A stretch of DNA of 64,000 nt, taken from NCBI GenBank assembly GCA_021464415.1, contig CM038469.1, positions 32,707,883-32,771,882 of the forward strand, written 5' to 3'. Positions 36,701 to 47,100 of this stretch are shown here, piece after piece. A program made the translations under genes and the position numbers. Source of the DNA: Lonicera japonica (lineage: Eukaryota; Streptophyta; Magnoliopsida; Dipsacales; Caprifoliaceae). How positions within the stretch are numbered: position 1 is the stretch's first letter; the number at the start of each line of letters is the position of its first letter. The notes under the pieces are model-generated. The model did not search any database and was not told the DNA's origin. It saw nothing but the letters and a program-made list of their open reading frames with translations.

Positions 36701-39700
36701 AAAATGTTAGCTATCAAACACAACAAAAGTTGGAAAAGGACCATTGTCCACCATTTTTCATGGAAAGGTCCACCCTTATTTCATTTGTAGGAATCGAAAG
36801 ACAATTTAGAAAGCATCATTCCACATCCATATGATTTCCAAGAAAAGTAACCCAAACATGTATAAATTATTTGTACATACATATACATAAAATATATGCA
36901 ACAAGAAAAGGAAAGGCGAGTTGCCTCTGTGTCTCCTATTTTTAAATTCTTTCTATGGACAAGCTGCTCTATTGATCCCAATAGTCTGTATGCTTCATAT
37001 GTGTTTTCTTTTTGGTAAAGAGCATTAAACATTGAGAAACTATAAGATTTTTGGTATAGAGCATTAAACGATAAGAAATTCATTTCTGCATTTTATTCTA
37101 GTTAATATGGATAACAAAAATGAGTTCCTTATTCCTTCGTATATTTGTTGCTCTCAAAACCATAAGTCGAAACTTCCTTTCCCCTCTCTCCTCTAATTTA
37201 GACAACCATCCTAAAGTAAACCAAGATTCTATTTTCTTCTCTTTCACTTTTGCAACATTATTTGCTGCTAATGAAACGGAGCAGTTGGGCAGGTCCAGTC
37301 TAGTATCATACTAATCCCTCTGCCTCAAATTGACAAGTCCATTTCCCTTTTGGGACATAATCAATGTACCTAAGTGTCGCAATAAAAAATAAGCTGAATT
37401 ATTGACCTTTTATTTTGTTGAAATTAGTGTTTTCTTAAAAATTCCAAACTCGAAGTGGGGCTGTGAATTTTAGACAGAGGTAGTATCATCTTTAGGTGGA
37501 AATACATTCCACTGTTTTCTTATTTAAAGCAAACTACATAAATGGCCCCTAAACTATGGGGTTAGTTCCACTTTGGCCCCTCAACTAAAGACTAAGCTGT
37601 TTAACCCCTCAAACTATTGACTGGTTTCCGAGTTAGTTACACTTTTGACCCTCGAAGTATGCTAGTAGTTTCACTTTTGTCCCTAACGTTTTGATTTGGG
37701 CGCATTGAACCCCAAAGTTTAGAAACTGTTTCAATTTAGTCCAATTTGTAACTTCCGTTAAGTTTTTTAACGGAATTAACATAATTTCTTTTCCATTTTT
37801 TCGTGAAAATGAAGCCATTTTTGCAAGATCATATCTTACTCGATATACATCCAAATAATGCGATCTATATATGGTTGGAAAGATCTTGCAACATAGATTG
37901 TAAATATACTAATAGTACTCAATAAAAGTCACTTTATATGCCTCGAAATTGCTGCCAAAGTTGGGAAAAAATCACATTTTTAAAACGACAAGTTTCACAA
38001 AGCCATCTTCACGAGGCCATATCTTACTCGATATATATCCAAATGATGCGATCCACATATGGTTGGAAAGCTCTTGCAACATATTGTAAATATACTAATG
38101 TACTCAATAAAAGTCTTTATATGCCTCGAAATTGCTGCCAAAGTTGGGAAAAATCATATTTTTAAAATGACAAGTTTCACAAAGCCATCTTCACGAGGCC
38201 ATATCTTACTCGATATATATCCAAATGATGCGATCCACATATGGTTGGAAAGCTCTTGCAACATAGATTGTAAATATAGTAATAGTACTCAATAAAAGTC
38301 ACTTTATATGCCTCGAAATTGCTGCCAAAGTTGCGGGAAAATCACAAATTTGGCTACAATTTCGAGTGGTAAAAGGTTCTTATTATTGAGTACTATTAGT
38401 ATATTTACAATCTATGTTGCAAGAGCTTTCCAACCATATGTGGATCGCATCATTTGGATATATATCGAGTAAGATATGGCCTCGTGAAGATGGCTTTGTG
38501 AAACTTGTCGTTTTAAAAATGTGATTTTTTCCTAACTTTGGCAGCAATTTCGAGGCATATAAAGTGGCTATTATTGAATATTATTAGTGTATTTATAATA
38601 TATGTTGCAAGAGCTTTCCAATCATATATGGATCGCATTATTTGGATGTATATCGAGTAAGATATGACCTTGCGAAAATGGCTTCATTTTCACGAAAAAA
38701 ATGGAAAAGAAATTATGTTAATTCCGTTAAAAAACTTAACGGAAGTTACAAATTGGACTAAATTGAAACAGTTTCTAAACTTTGGGGTTCAATGCGCCCA
38801 AATCAAAACGTTAGGGACAAAAGTGAAACTATTAGCATACTTCGAGGGTCAAAAGTGTAACTAACTCCTGGTTTCCACAATAAATTGGCTGTTAACCCTA
38901 ATGGAATTGAGCATGTGCTATGCACATCAATTTAAGGGTATTTTTGTCCATTTTGAATAAATGTTTTTTGGAGATAATTTCAATTGATATAAATTATTAA
39001 CAAAAATGGAAAAAATGAAAAACATAACGAATGAAACATAAAAAGGAAAAAAATGAAGAGGAGAGAGGGAGAGAGAGAGAGAGGTCACCCCTCCGTCCAT
39101 CAACCCCACCTGCCGCCTCAACCCATGTCCATCACCATCACAAGTAAAATGTTTTTTTTTTGATTCTTTATATAGAAATATTATGTATATGCATATAAAT
39201 TTATATTGATATATGTGTATCTATATGTATAAATCTGTTTCACTTTGATATATATATATATATGTAACTACATCTATGGATCTGTTTCAATGAACTTGAA
39301 AGAGAAAGCTTTGTGTGTGTGTGTGTGAGAGAGATAGAGGGGTCACCGGCAGAGGCGGAGGTTTGTGCCGGGCCTGCCGGCGTATATTCAGCTCTCAAGG
39401 AGAATTAGAGGCGAGAGGGCTTAGATCTGATATGATTTTGGACTGGTATTATGAGTGCATTTGTTATGTTTTGAGTTTTTTATTTGGTGTGGTAATTAGA
39501 GTTTTGGTTAGGTAAATTTGATGGGATTGTTCCATAGGCGTTCGATTTGGAGTTTGAGACAATGATTTGAAACATCAATTTTAATGAATGAAATGTTTCA
39601 GATACAAAAAGAGAGGAAAAAAAAATGATGTCCAATTGGAGAAGATGAAAGTTTTGTGAAAAAATATCCACGATACCATTAAAAAAACTTTGTACTGGTG

Positions 39701-40210
39701 TTTAAGAAACCGAATCAGTTTTGTCTTGGACCAATCTTAGGAAATGACATGTTTTCCGTTAAAACAGTGACTTGTTTCCCTCCAAGTTGACAGCCAAAAT
39801 GTGCGGAACAGCCATTGTGGAACTCGGGCAATAGTTTGAGGGATTAAATAGCACTGGACCAAACTGGATCTGACCCATACTTTAGGGGCTATTTGTGTAG
39901 TATATACTCTATTATTTACCTAGGGAAAATTTATTTGACATTTTGACCTCAAACCAAAGAATGGGCGCTTAGGTGAACTTTTTTAGTTTTGTCCGTGATA
40001 ATGTTTCTGATTAGAGTTTTTGAACTCTTAATTCAATCTATATATTGCTTTAACTTTACAGATTGCCAGTGGAAGGCACAGGCGGGTAACGTCTGCATTG
40101 CATCCTTTGATTGGAGTTGCAGTGGAATTTGCCAATCAGTGGAGAAAATCAAGTTTGTTCACGAAAGGTGTGGTGAAGGAGAAGAAGCTCTCTGGAGTGC
40201 TCTAATCTAA
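29560..40210 (+). CDS. beta-1,3-galactosyltransferase (GT31), eleven exons
   Basis: Exons: 29560-29651, 30144-30243, 30359-30417, 30637-30836, 31118-31181, 33786-33858, 33950-34070, 34751-34838, 34944-35069, 36377-36486 and 40062-40210. All introns are GT-AG and the joined 1182 nt encode 393 residues without a break. A type II Golgi enzyme: short basic N-terminus, TM anchor at about residues 12-30 ([16 protein letters not shown]), a DUF4094-like stem, and a GT31 domain from about residue 121 ([23 protein letters not shown]). The metal-binding motif is [10 protein letters not shown], with DDD at about 229-231; EDVSLGSWF and the Cys-rich NMCCGTP follow. The family adds beta-1,3-linked galactose in N-glycan or arabinogalactan-protein glycans; it looks closest to the B3GALT7-type group, but the acceptor cannot be told from sequence. 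Introns 5 (2.6 kb) and 10 (3.6 kb) are swollen by repeats. Confidence 0.93.
29790..30098. mobile_element. MITE in galactosyltransferase intron 1
   Basis: Shares with 44637-44904 the phrases GATTGTTGGTGTTTGGGGAC and GGGAGAAGTTTGAGGAAGGA, and ends GGATTGGAGTTGGTAAT, like the other copy's right end. The left boundary and TSD are unclear. Confidence 0.5.
30868..31048. mobile_element. MITE in galactosyltransferase intron 4
   Basis: About 181 bp. Ends GGACTTGTTTGGTTTGAG and, on the other strand, GTGCTCGTTTGGTATGAA form an inverted repeat that continues to GTTCATT. A second copy lies at 51602-51778. Confidence 0.75.
31634..31672. repeat. CT microsatellite
   Basis: About 18 tandem CT units in intron 5. 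A second CT run lies at about 33697-33725 in the same intron. Confidence 0.95.
32684..32862. repeat. 31-bp minisatellite in intron 5
   Basis: About six diverged units start near 32684, 32710, 32741, 32772, 32803 and 32834, each with GGTGYTTAAA and GCACRCCT-like cores. Confidence 0.8.
33150..33350 (+). mobile_element. tRNA-derived SINE in intron 5
   Basis: Pol III box A TAGCCCATTGG (33168-33178) fits the consensus exactly, and box B GGTTCAACCCA (33212-33222) matches at all but the last base, at a spacing typical of tRNA-derived SINEs. The sequence cannot fold as a complete tRNA. The 3' end is uncertain. Confidence 0.65.
33990..34730. repeat. tandem duplication spanning exon 7 end and intron 7
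   Basis: Two units of roughly 330-400 bp. Each begins with exon-7-like sequence and ends near a GGAAACTTGGGCATTT block (about 34277 and 34671). The second unit also carries a MITE-like GGGTGCATTTGATTGG start. Confidence 0.7.
34320..34411 (+). pseudogene. degenerate duplicate of galactosyltransferase exon 7
   Basis: Within intron 7, about 90 bp align closely to the 3' two-thirds of exon 7 (from the AAATTTTCTTTT block through TCAATTTGGG). The copy has an extra base that breaks the frame, a 6-bp expansion of GTCAAT, and its DDD-equivalent codons read D-D-N. The sequence after the copy also resembles that after exon 7 (ACATGGAAAA-AATTGAATT, TTTCTTAGAAAATTATG), so the duplication covered exon end plus intron. 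Its GT donor is changed to GGGAGTAA, so inclusion is unlikely. Confidence 0.8.
35830..35853. repeat. 24-nt G homopolymer
   Basis: An uninterrupted run of 24 G on the transcribed-sense strand of intron 9. It could form G-quadruplexes, and its length may be approximate because of sequencing slippage. Confidence 0.9.
37533..39901. mobile_element. large inverted-terminal (Mutator-like?) element in intron 10
   Basis: Left end ACTACATAAATGGCCCCTAA and right end on the other strand ACTACACAAATAGCCCCTAA form an inverted repeat that continues in patches for about 100 bp (both contain CCCTCAAACTATTG). It contains the nested foldback element at 37630-38867 and a GC-richer core at about 39060-39430. No clear target duplication was found, so the superfamily is a guess from TIR style. 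Confidence 0.6.
37630..38867. mobile_element. foldback Mutator-like element, nested, 1238 bp
   Basis: Perfect 9-bp target duplications CTGGTTTCC (37621-37629 and 38868-38876) flank termini GAGTTAGTTACAC and GTGTAACTAACTC. The inverted arms are about 500 bp each with very high identity, covering phrases such as CTTCCGTTAAGTTTTTTAAC. The left arm further contains about three tandem copies of a roughly 190-bp unit with CGAGGCCATATCTTACTCGA. The RNA of intron 10 could fold into a very long hairpin. No transposase. Confidence 0.92.
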
Positions 40211-40620
40211 ATTTTCAATTCTACTGGTTGATGAAATTCGTGCAATCCATTGTTGGTTAGTTGAGGCATTTTGGATAGAGAGAGAGAACTACTTGTGAAG
40301 ATCGGTATGAGTTTCAAATACAATGGCCTCTTGTGGATGAAAGTTGCATTTGACACGGAAGTTACAATAGGCGATTCTTTTATTAGTAGGCCGATGGGTG
40401 TTATACAAGCAAAGCTGACATGAGTTCGCGAGTAGCGAAATTCTGTTTTTTTTTTTTTTTTTTTTGGGTTGTTTGAGGGCTGGGGGTATTTATGCACATA
40501 TTTATGTAAAATGTACTTCTGGGGATAAAAGGTGGCTGCATTTTTAGCTCCATAATCCCTCCCCACAGAGATTGTACTTTGAATAGTTGTTTTTGACACT
40601 TTGAACTGTTGTGAGTTGGT
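40211..40620 (+). other. probable 3' UTR of the galactosyltransferase gene
   Basis: Follows the TAA stop, is less AT-rich than flanking DNA and includes a T-run at about 40447-40466. The polyadenylation site was not identified. Confidence 0.35.
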
Positions 40621-42695
40621 TATTTCAGTTACTTATAGGTCTGTACTACATGTATTTTATTATGAGAATGTTATTGCCAAAGCATTGTTTTGATAGAAGT
40701 TAAAAATTACTTTGGTAATGTATCTTTATCGTATTTGTGACTTGGCAATTTATAATTTACGACGTGTAGATCTTGTGATAGACCCAATTAATTAATCAAT
40801 ACATTCGCGACAAATTGTCATTTCCCCGTAGTTCGCCTTCAAGGCATGTTGTCGTAAAGTTCTGCATACCCTTTTTTTTCTCACATTAACGATGCGAATT
40901 ATGCATTCAGAGAAACAAAATATAGAGGAAATACAAAGAAATGTGTTGAGTAATTTGCTTGATTTTTTTTCTGAATACAAAGCTAATATATGTTAAGAAT
41001 TTACAACATTACAACAAAGGGTGGACAGACGACTATCATAAGAGTCAATGCAATAAGTTTAATAATTATATTCATGTAAATCAAACCCAAAATCTCACGA
41101 GAATAAAAAAAAATGTGGACAGAATTTCATCATGTGTGCAAATCCAAAATCTCAGAAGAATAAAAAAAAAATGTTGACAGAGTTTCATGGCAGCAGTGGG
41201 CTTGATTTAGATGATTAGTTCCTACCTACAAATTGTTATTTTGCAAATAATTTGCTGCAGATTTTTATCCTCCAATAGGACCAACAAAAATAGCACGACA
41301 ATTTGAGCAAATTATAGGCTTATTTGAAAAAAAAATCAAAAATTTTGGAATTTCAAATATCTTTCCTATTCTAAATTCAAAAACAAATCTAAATCAGAAT
41401 TTTTGGAATCTTCCAATATTTTAAAATTTTTGAATAACTTAAGCATTATTCAAAAAAAAAAATCATGAACTTTTGATTTATTTTTATGAATCATATTACA
41501 CTACTCTAACACCACAAAGTAGTATAAACAACCGGGACTATTCTCCTGAATAGTATAAGTTTAATTCTATTATAAAATACTATAATTATTCTTCTAAGCA
41601 TTAATTACTAGATAGTTGAGTATAATTAGTATATATACTAAATCTCATAACAAAAAAAAGTAAGTTGTACTGCTGTGTATTGGCTAGGTTGAAAATAATA
41701 TCTTTTTATTAGAAAGTATGACAAAGATTATATTATAGGATTGTAGATAGATTTTAACCAATATATGATCACTAAATTTAAAAATAATACAAATATTATA
41801 TACTAAGAAATATATTTTAGAAATCCAGAATTTCATTAGAATCTTACTAGCTTGGCTTAGGATATTTAAAAATTTCGAAAATTTTGAACACCCTATGCTC
41901 GCCAATTCTGGCGAGCCTAGTTTGCTCAACAACCAGCTATCTTCCATTATTTATAATGTAATTTTTACTTCTAGAAATACCAAGGCCAATCAACGTCTTT
42001 TGCATGTTACAATATATAAAAAAATGTGAATAGAATATTTATTTCCGAAGAGTCATTAAAATTAACTTTATAAAACTTACACTTCAAAGTTCTACATAGA
42101 TTTACGAAGTGTAATTTTAAAAAATAAACTTTGTAGAGCCTTTTAAAAATGCTCTTAAGATGGTTGTAGTAATAAAATGAAGTTTCTATTATTTATTATT
42201 TGTAGAAAATCATGTGTCATATTTTTGTCTATCTTTAACAAACTCATCAAATCTTTTATCATCGAAGGCACTTACAAATTCATCAAATCCCTCCGGGTGC
42301 AATTGGTAAAAAATAAAAAATAATTACAATGATTTTCTTTTTTCTTTTTCTTTTTTAAAAATAAAAATAAAAATCTAAATCTTTTCATTTTTATTATAAA
42401 ATAACAAGGAAATCATTCCTCTCTTACGGCGAGATTTAAATTTGAGATCTCTGAGATCTAAGTGGGCGCCTTACAATGATTTAGGGACATAATGTAATCA
42501 TTGTAATTTTCTATTTTAACTTACAAAAATGTGTGTGAGAAGTACGTGCTAGCTTCGACGATATATAGAACAATCACTCACTTTTTAACAAGAGCTAAAC
42601 ACATTTGTTAGTGAATATTATAGAACTTGTATACACTCATTGTCGTAGATGTAGTCCACTTATTTGTAGTGATTGTATGCTTATTTTTTATTAGA
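40621..42695. other. intergenic, no gene seen
   Basis: AT-rich. A 20-bp perfect palindrome GCTCGCCAATTCTGGCGAGC-like hairpin lies at about 41897-41916. A degraded SINE-like box B on the minus strand may lie near 42425-42470. Nothing else was recognised. Confidence 0.4.
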
Positions 42696-42707
42696 ATAAT
42701 TGTATAT

Positions 42708-43865
42708 AGGTGTCGGTAAAAGCACCCTAAAAATTAATTTTTACACCCTTTATTTGAGCACCCATATATAATTTTTATACTTACAAGAGCACCCTAATTA
42801 ATAAAAATGACAATTTATTCTTTCTTTCTCTGGAGGCAGAGCTTTCAAGTGACTCAATTTGTTTAGACAAGACAGTCGAGAAAGCAGAAGCGCCTTCACT
42901 TTGAAGCATTTTGGACTAAAGATGCTGAAGAAATTGTTAAAGATCAATGGGGTAGTGCTGTTTCCTGGAGTAACATTCATGAGAAGCTAGGGCTGTGTTT
43001 AACAAACCTCAATGTGTGGAGCAAGGTAAAGTTTGGGTCGGACCGCAAGCTGCAAAATGAAGCCAGAACTAAACTCAAATCGTTACAAATCAGTGATATA
43101 TATACATGCCAACAAAATGAAGAGTTTCGACTTCAGAACATAATAGATGGTTATTTGGAGAGGGGGGAAACGAGGTGGTTGCAGCGATCTAGAGCAGCTT
43201 GGATGAAAGATGGTGACAGAAACACAAGATTTTTTCACGCAAGAATGACACAAAGAAGGCAAAGGAATAAGATTTTATCTATTACCAATGATGAAGGTAG
43301 GGTGTTGGCAAAAGAATGTGGTATTGCAACGTGTTGTGGATTTTTCAAGAATATTTTTCGGTCAAACGAGCCTACTCGGAATCACATATTGATGCATCAA
43401 TTGAGGTAGATCCGTGTGTAACTGCGAAAATGAATAACCATCTTTTACAAATGTTCAAGGAAGAAAATGCAATGTATGTTTTCATTCTTGATGTAATTAA
43501 GTTAGAGTCAAATGAGTTTAGATTTTTCAAAAATTATAGGCGGTTTTGGAATTTTGATGTGAGAAGGTATGATTTTTGTCATGCATTTTGTTCAATCAAT
43601 TTTCGTTAGATATATGTCTTTTTTTTATCTCCTTAGGTTTATAATGCTCATTATAAAATACCAAAATCCTTTATCAAAGATAAATAAATTTAAATAATTT
43701 TATCCTTATATTATAGAAGAAAAAAAATTTCATCGGGCTATAGAGAATAGAGGTGACAAAAAGAATTGAAAATACAAACCTTTCGGGTGCTCTAAGAAAT
43801 GCATAGTAATAACTATTTTTTAAAAGAAAAGGTGTGGAAGTTGATTATTAAGGGTGTCAGCATCC
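42708..43865. mobile_element. Mutator-like element carrying a LINE fragment
   Basis: Perfect 9-bp target duplications ATTGTATAT (42699-42707 and 43866-43874). The left end (AGGTGTCGGTAAAAGCACCC) and the right end on the other strand (GGATGCTGACACCCTTAA) align as a diverged terminal inverted repeat of about 85 bp, with AGAGCACCC near each inner edge. The 1158-bp element has no transposase; its cargo is a LINE ORF2 piece. This is the structure of a Pack-MULE whose captured sequence came from a retroelement. Confidence 0.75.
42868..43480 (+). pseudogene. LINE ORF2 fragment (endonuclease-RT linker)
   Basis: One frame is open from about 42868 to 43409 and reads RQSRKQKRLHFEAFW, then LNVWSKVKFG, RWLQRSRAAWMKDGDRNTRF and FHARMTQRRQRNKI. 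These are hallmarks of the linker between endonuclease and reverse transcriptase in plant L1-type ORF2. A frameshift near 43370 moves the next block (DPCVTAKMNNHLL) to another frame. The RT core is absent. No poly(A) or LINE-type target duplication flanks the piece. Confidence 0.85.
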
Positions 43866-44012
43866 ATTGTATATTTGTATTGATGCTCTATCTACCTAAT
43901 AAGTCTCTACTTTTATCATTCGGGATGAAAGATACAATCTAATGTAACAGACTCCACCATAATTAATCATACACCCCTCATGAAATTGATGATCCACTCC
44001 GTCGATTCCATC

Positions 44013-44018
44013 CACGTG
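44013..44018. promoter_or_regulatory. G-box core upstream of VPS9A-like gene
   Basis: CACGTG about 155 bp upstream of the start codon. It is a bZIP/bHLH binding core, but one 6-bp match could be chance and may lie within the 5' UTR. Confidence 0.3.
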
Positions 44019-44172
44019 TACTTCGCCACCGTCCGGATAACAGAATCTCTCTCTCTTTCTTTCTTCCAGTATAGTCGTCGTCTTCTTCTACTGTACTCAA
44101 ATTTCTCTCTCCTCCCTCATCGTCGTCAAAATCTCCGTCCGTCGATCTGATCCACTTTCCGGTGAAAGAAGA

Positions 44173-47100
44173 ATGGAGAACGCCGACATGTTCGGCACGT
44201 CGACGGCGCCGCTGACATGGCACGACTTCCTCGAGCGCATGCGACAACCCTCCGCTGCCGATTTCGTCAAAGCCATTAAAAGGTACATCACTATATGTGT
44301 ATATATATTGTAATTTCTTTTCAATGATATTTCAATTTACATGCATAATTCTGTTGTTGTATTAAGGGAAGCAATTAAGGCTATTATTGACTGGCTGTAT
44401 TAATCAAACCAGTAGACATATGCGCTACATTGAATGCCCTAACAAAATTGCTGGATTTTTGTGCACATTTCGTCTGATTTAAGATTCAATTGATTGACAC
44501 TACTAATTTCCTAACCATTTGAAATCTCTGAATTCAGGAAAATGTATAATTGGAATTGGTACTAGATTTTCCCATGGTACTCTCTCAGTCACCAGATTAA
44601 AAGTAGGGGTTTCTTTTTTGGACATAATTGAAGCTAAGAGCAACTCCAATCCTCTCTCTACATTTTTCCCAAATTTGAGGGAAACTCGTATTTGAGAAGT
44701 AGCTCTCCGATCCTCTCCCCTATTTTTGTATACGATTCTTTTAAAAAAATTACGACTTTTGTGCTTTTGTTTTATGATTGTTGCCTTGGTGTTTGGAGAC
44801 CCTATTCCTATATATATATAGACACTCATTCATATGAAATTGTAAGTGAGTTCTCTCCAATTTTAAACTTGGAGAGAAGTTTGGGGAAGGATGGGAGTTA
44901 CTGTAATGATGGCAAAGAAAAGTTTTGTTTTAACACATTGGGTTATGTTGAATTTAGTATACCTTAAAACAATGTGAAAGTCAAACATGGTGCCAACACT
45001 AATTTGGATTCTGCAGTTTTATTGTCTCGTTTTTAAACAATGCTCCGGATCCAGAAAGGGACAGTGCAGCCGTACAGGATTTCCTTTTCAATATGGAATC
45101 GTCTTTTAGGGCTCATTCGCTCTGGGCTGGCTGCTCGGAGGAGGAGTTGGATAGTGCTGGTGAAGTGAGTTAACCTTCTCCTCAATTGAGTCTATATATT
45201 AGGTGACGTTATCATTTACTTGTGTATTGCAGAAATAAGAATTGTCAATGTTGTTTTACTTTTTAATCTAAGTGACCCTTTAATAATTAATATATATCTT
45301 TTGTTTTCTGGGGAACTGCATATATAGAATGACCATAAATATCGTGGTGATTGTTGAAGCTCCTTAGGACGCAACAACTAGTCTTTTGTTTGATGGATGG
45401 TAAAGGTCTTTGCTCATTTACGTCTACTTTGTACTATTTTGGGAATTTGGGGTTATCACAATATAAGCAGGAAACTGTAGTGATTGCAGTTGAATGAGAA
45501 TGTTTTCAGTTCTAATCATTTGTATGAAACGAAAATACGTGAAGATATGTAAGAGACATTACCTGCTGAGCCATTTGTGTAGATTTAATAGTTTTTTGAT
45601 TGGAGGAGGGAAAAGAAGTTGAATACACTAGATAATGAATAAAATTCCTTGACGGAATGTAGTGAATCTAACATGTTGATGGTAGTTATTCTGAAGTTTT
45701 GATACCAAAATGACACAGTCCTCAATAAAGTATCTGAAGTAAAACGAACCGATGAACCTGACAAACACTTAAGGCTAATGTTAAATTGAATTTGGTCAGA
45801 AATCTATAATTTTATAAAGCAACTGCACAATGAGATATTGAGATATGTATCTCTGATTGGGGCCTAGAGAAAATAGAATCAACTGGAAGTCAAATTTCAT
45901 TCACCAAAATCTTCATGGCTTGTCTATAATTTATTTACTTGCTCTGAAGTGGAAGGTTGATAAACTTGGTAGCCAAACAAGCTAGTCCCCATGTTTTACT
46001 ACAAGATAACTTCCTTTTTGTTATAGGATAAACCTAAATGATGTCAACCTTACTTTACTAACATTAACATATCAAACAAACAAGACCCATTATAGTGATA
46101 CCTGCTATTCTGATGTGATTTTTGACTAGTTTAAAGTTTGACTAGTTTAAAGTTTAAACTACTAGAATACCCTAAGTATGAATTAAATTGTGTCTAACAT
46201 ATCACCCCTCCCCAAACTTTATTTCTTCATGTCTCAATCAACCACATGAATTCCAGCTCAGATCATGATCGCAACAAGTAAAAAAATAATCCCAGATCAT
46301 TTTGTCTTGAATTGGGGAGAAAAGAAAGGGGGGTGGGGTGGTATGCCTTAAGTGGTAGATGAAGTGAGGAACAAAAAATGTGATGATTGCAGTAACAGTA
46401 AAAGAGGTCATATGCTCATTTTTCTTCTATCAACTCCCTCACTTTCCCCCTTCAAGAAAAACGATTACCTCTCTTTTTGACAAGGACTTCTTATCCCTGT
46501 TGTCATCTTTTCTGTTTAAGTTTTGGTTCTGACACATTTTTTTTTTCAATAAAAGAAGGGAGGTCCAAGTCTCTTCCCTTTACTGAGAAGAGGGATTGGC
46601 CCAGTGTTAGGCAACCTCCAACCCTTGCCTTGAGGTCAAGGGTTCAACTCATGGGGGTGGGAGGAGGGGGTTTCTTTGTTTGTAGGATTAAGGGAGAGAC
46701 TTAGACCTCCCTTAATTTTGAGAAAAAAAAAAGTCTCTTCCCTTTACTACAAATAACAATGAAACCCTCCCCGCCCCATGTGAGACTCGAACCTGCAATC
46801 TCCCGGATCCAGATGGGCGCCGGCCTTTAGTCCTTTACCACTAGGCTAACCCACTTGCTCTCATATCTAAAATGTTGTGCTTTGATTTTATGCTTTAAGC
46901 GATTGACAATGTTAGCTCATAAATTTGACTCCCTCCCATCAGTATAAACTAAGAGTCTAGTTGGACTTTGTAAGGAATTCACTAATTTCAATATTATCAA
47001 TGGTTGAGAGCACAACTTGTTTACAATTGTGAAATCTGGTACAATGATTAAATCCCATTAAAGAGGCGTCGATTAAAGAAAGCCTAAGTGTAAACCACGT

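Noticed and set aside
37633..38864. Pairs of near-identical short frames on opposite strands
   Set aside because: Explained by the inverted arms of the foldback element.
45698..45706. ATACCAAA as left TSD for the hAT end at 47408
   Set aside because: The sequence next to it does not resemble the expected terminus; probably coincidence.
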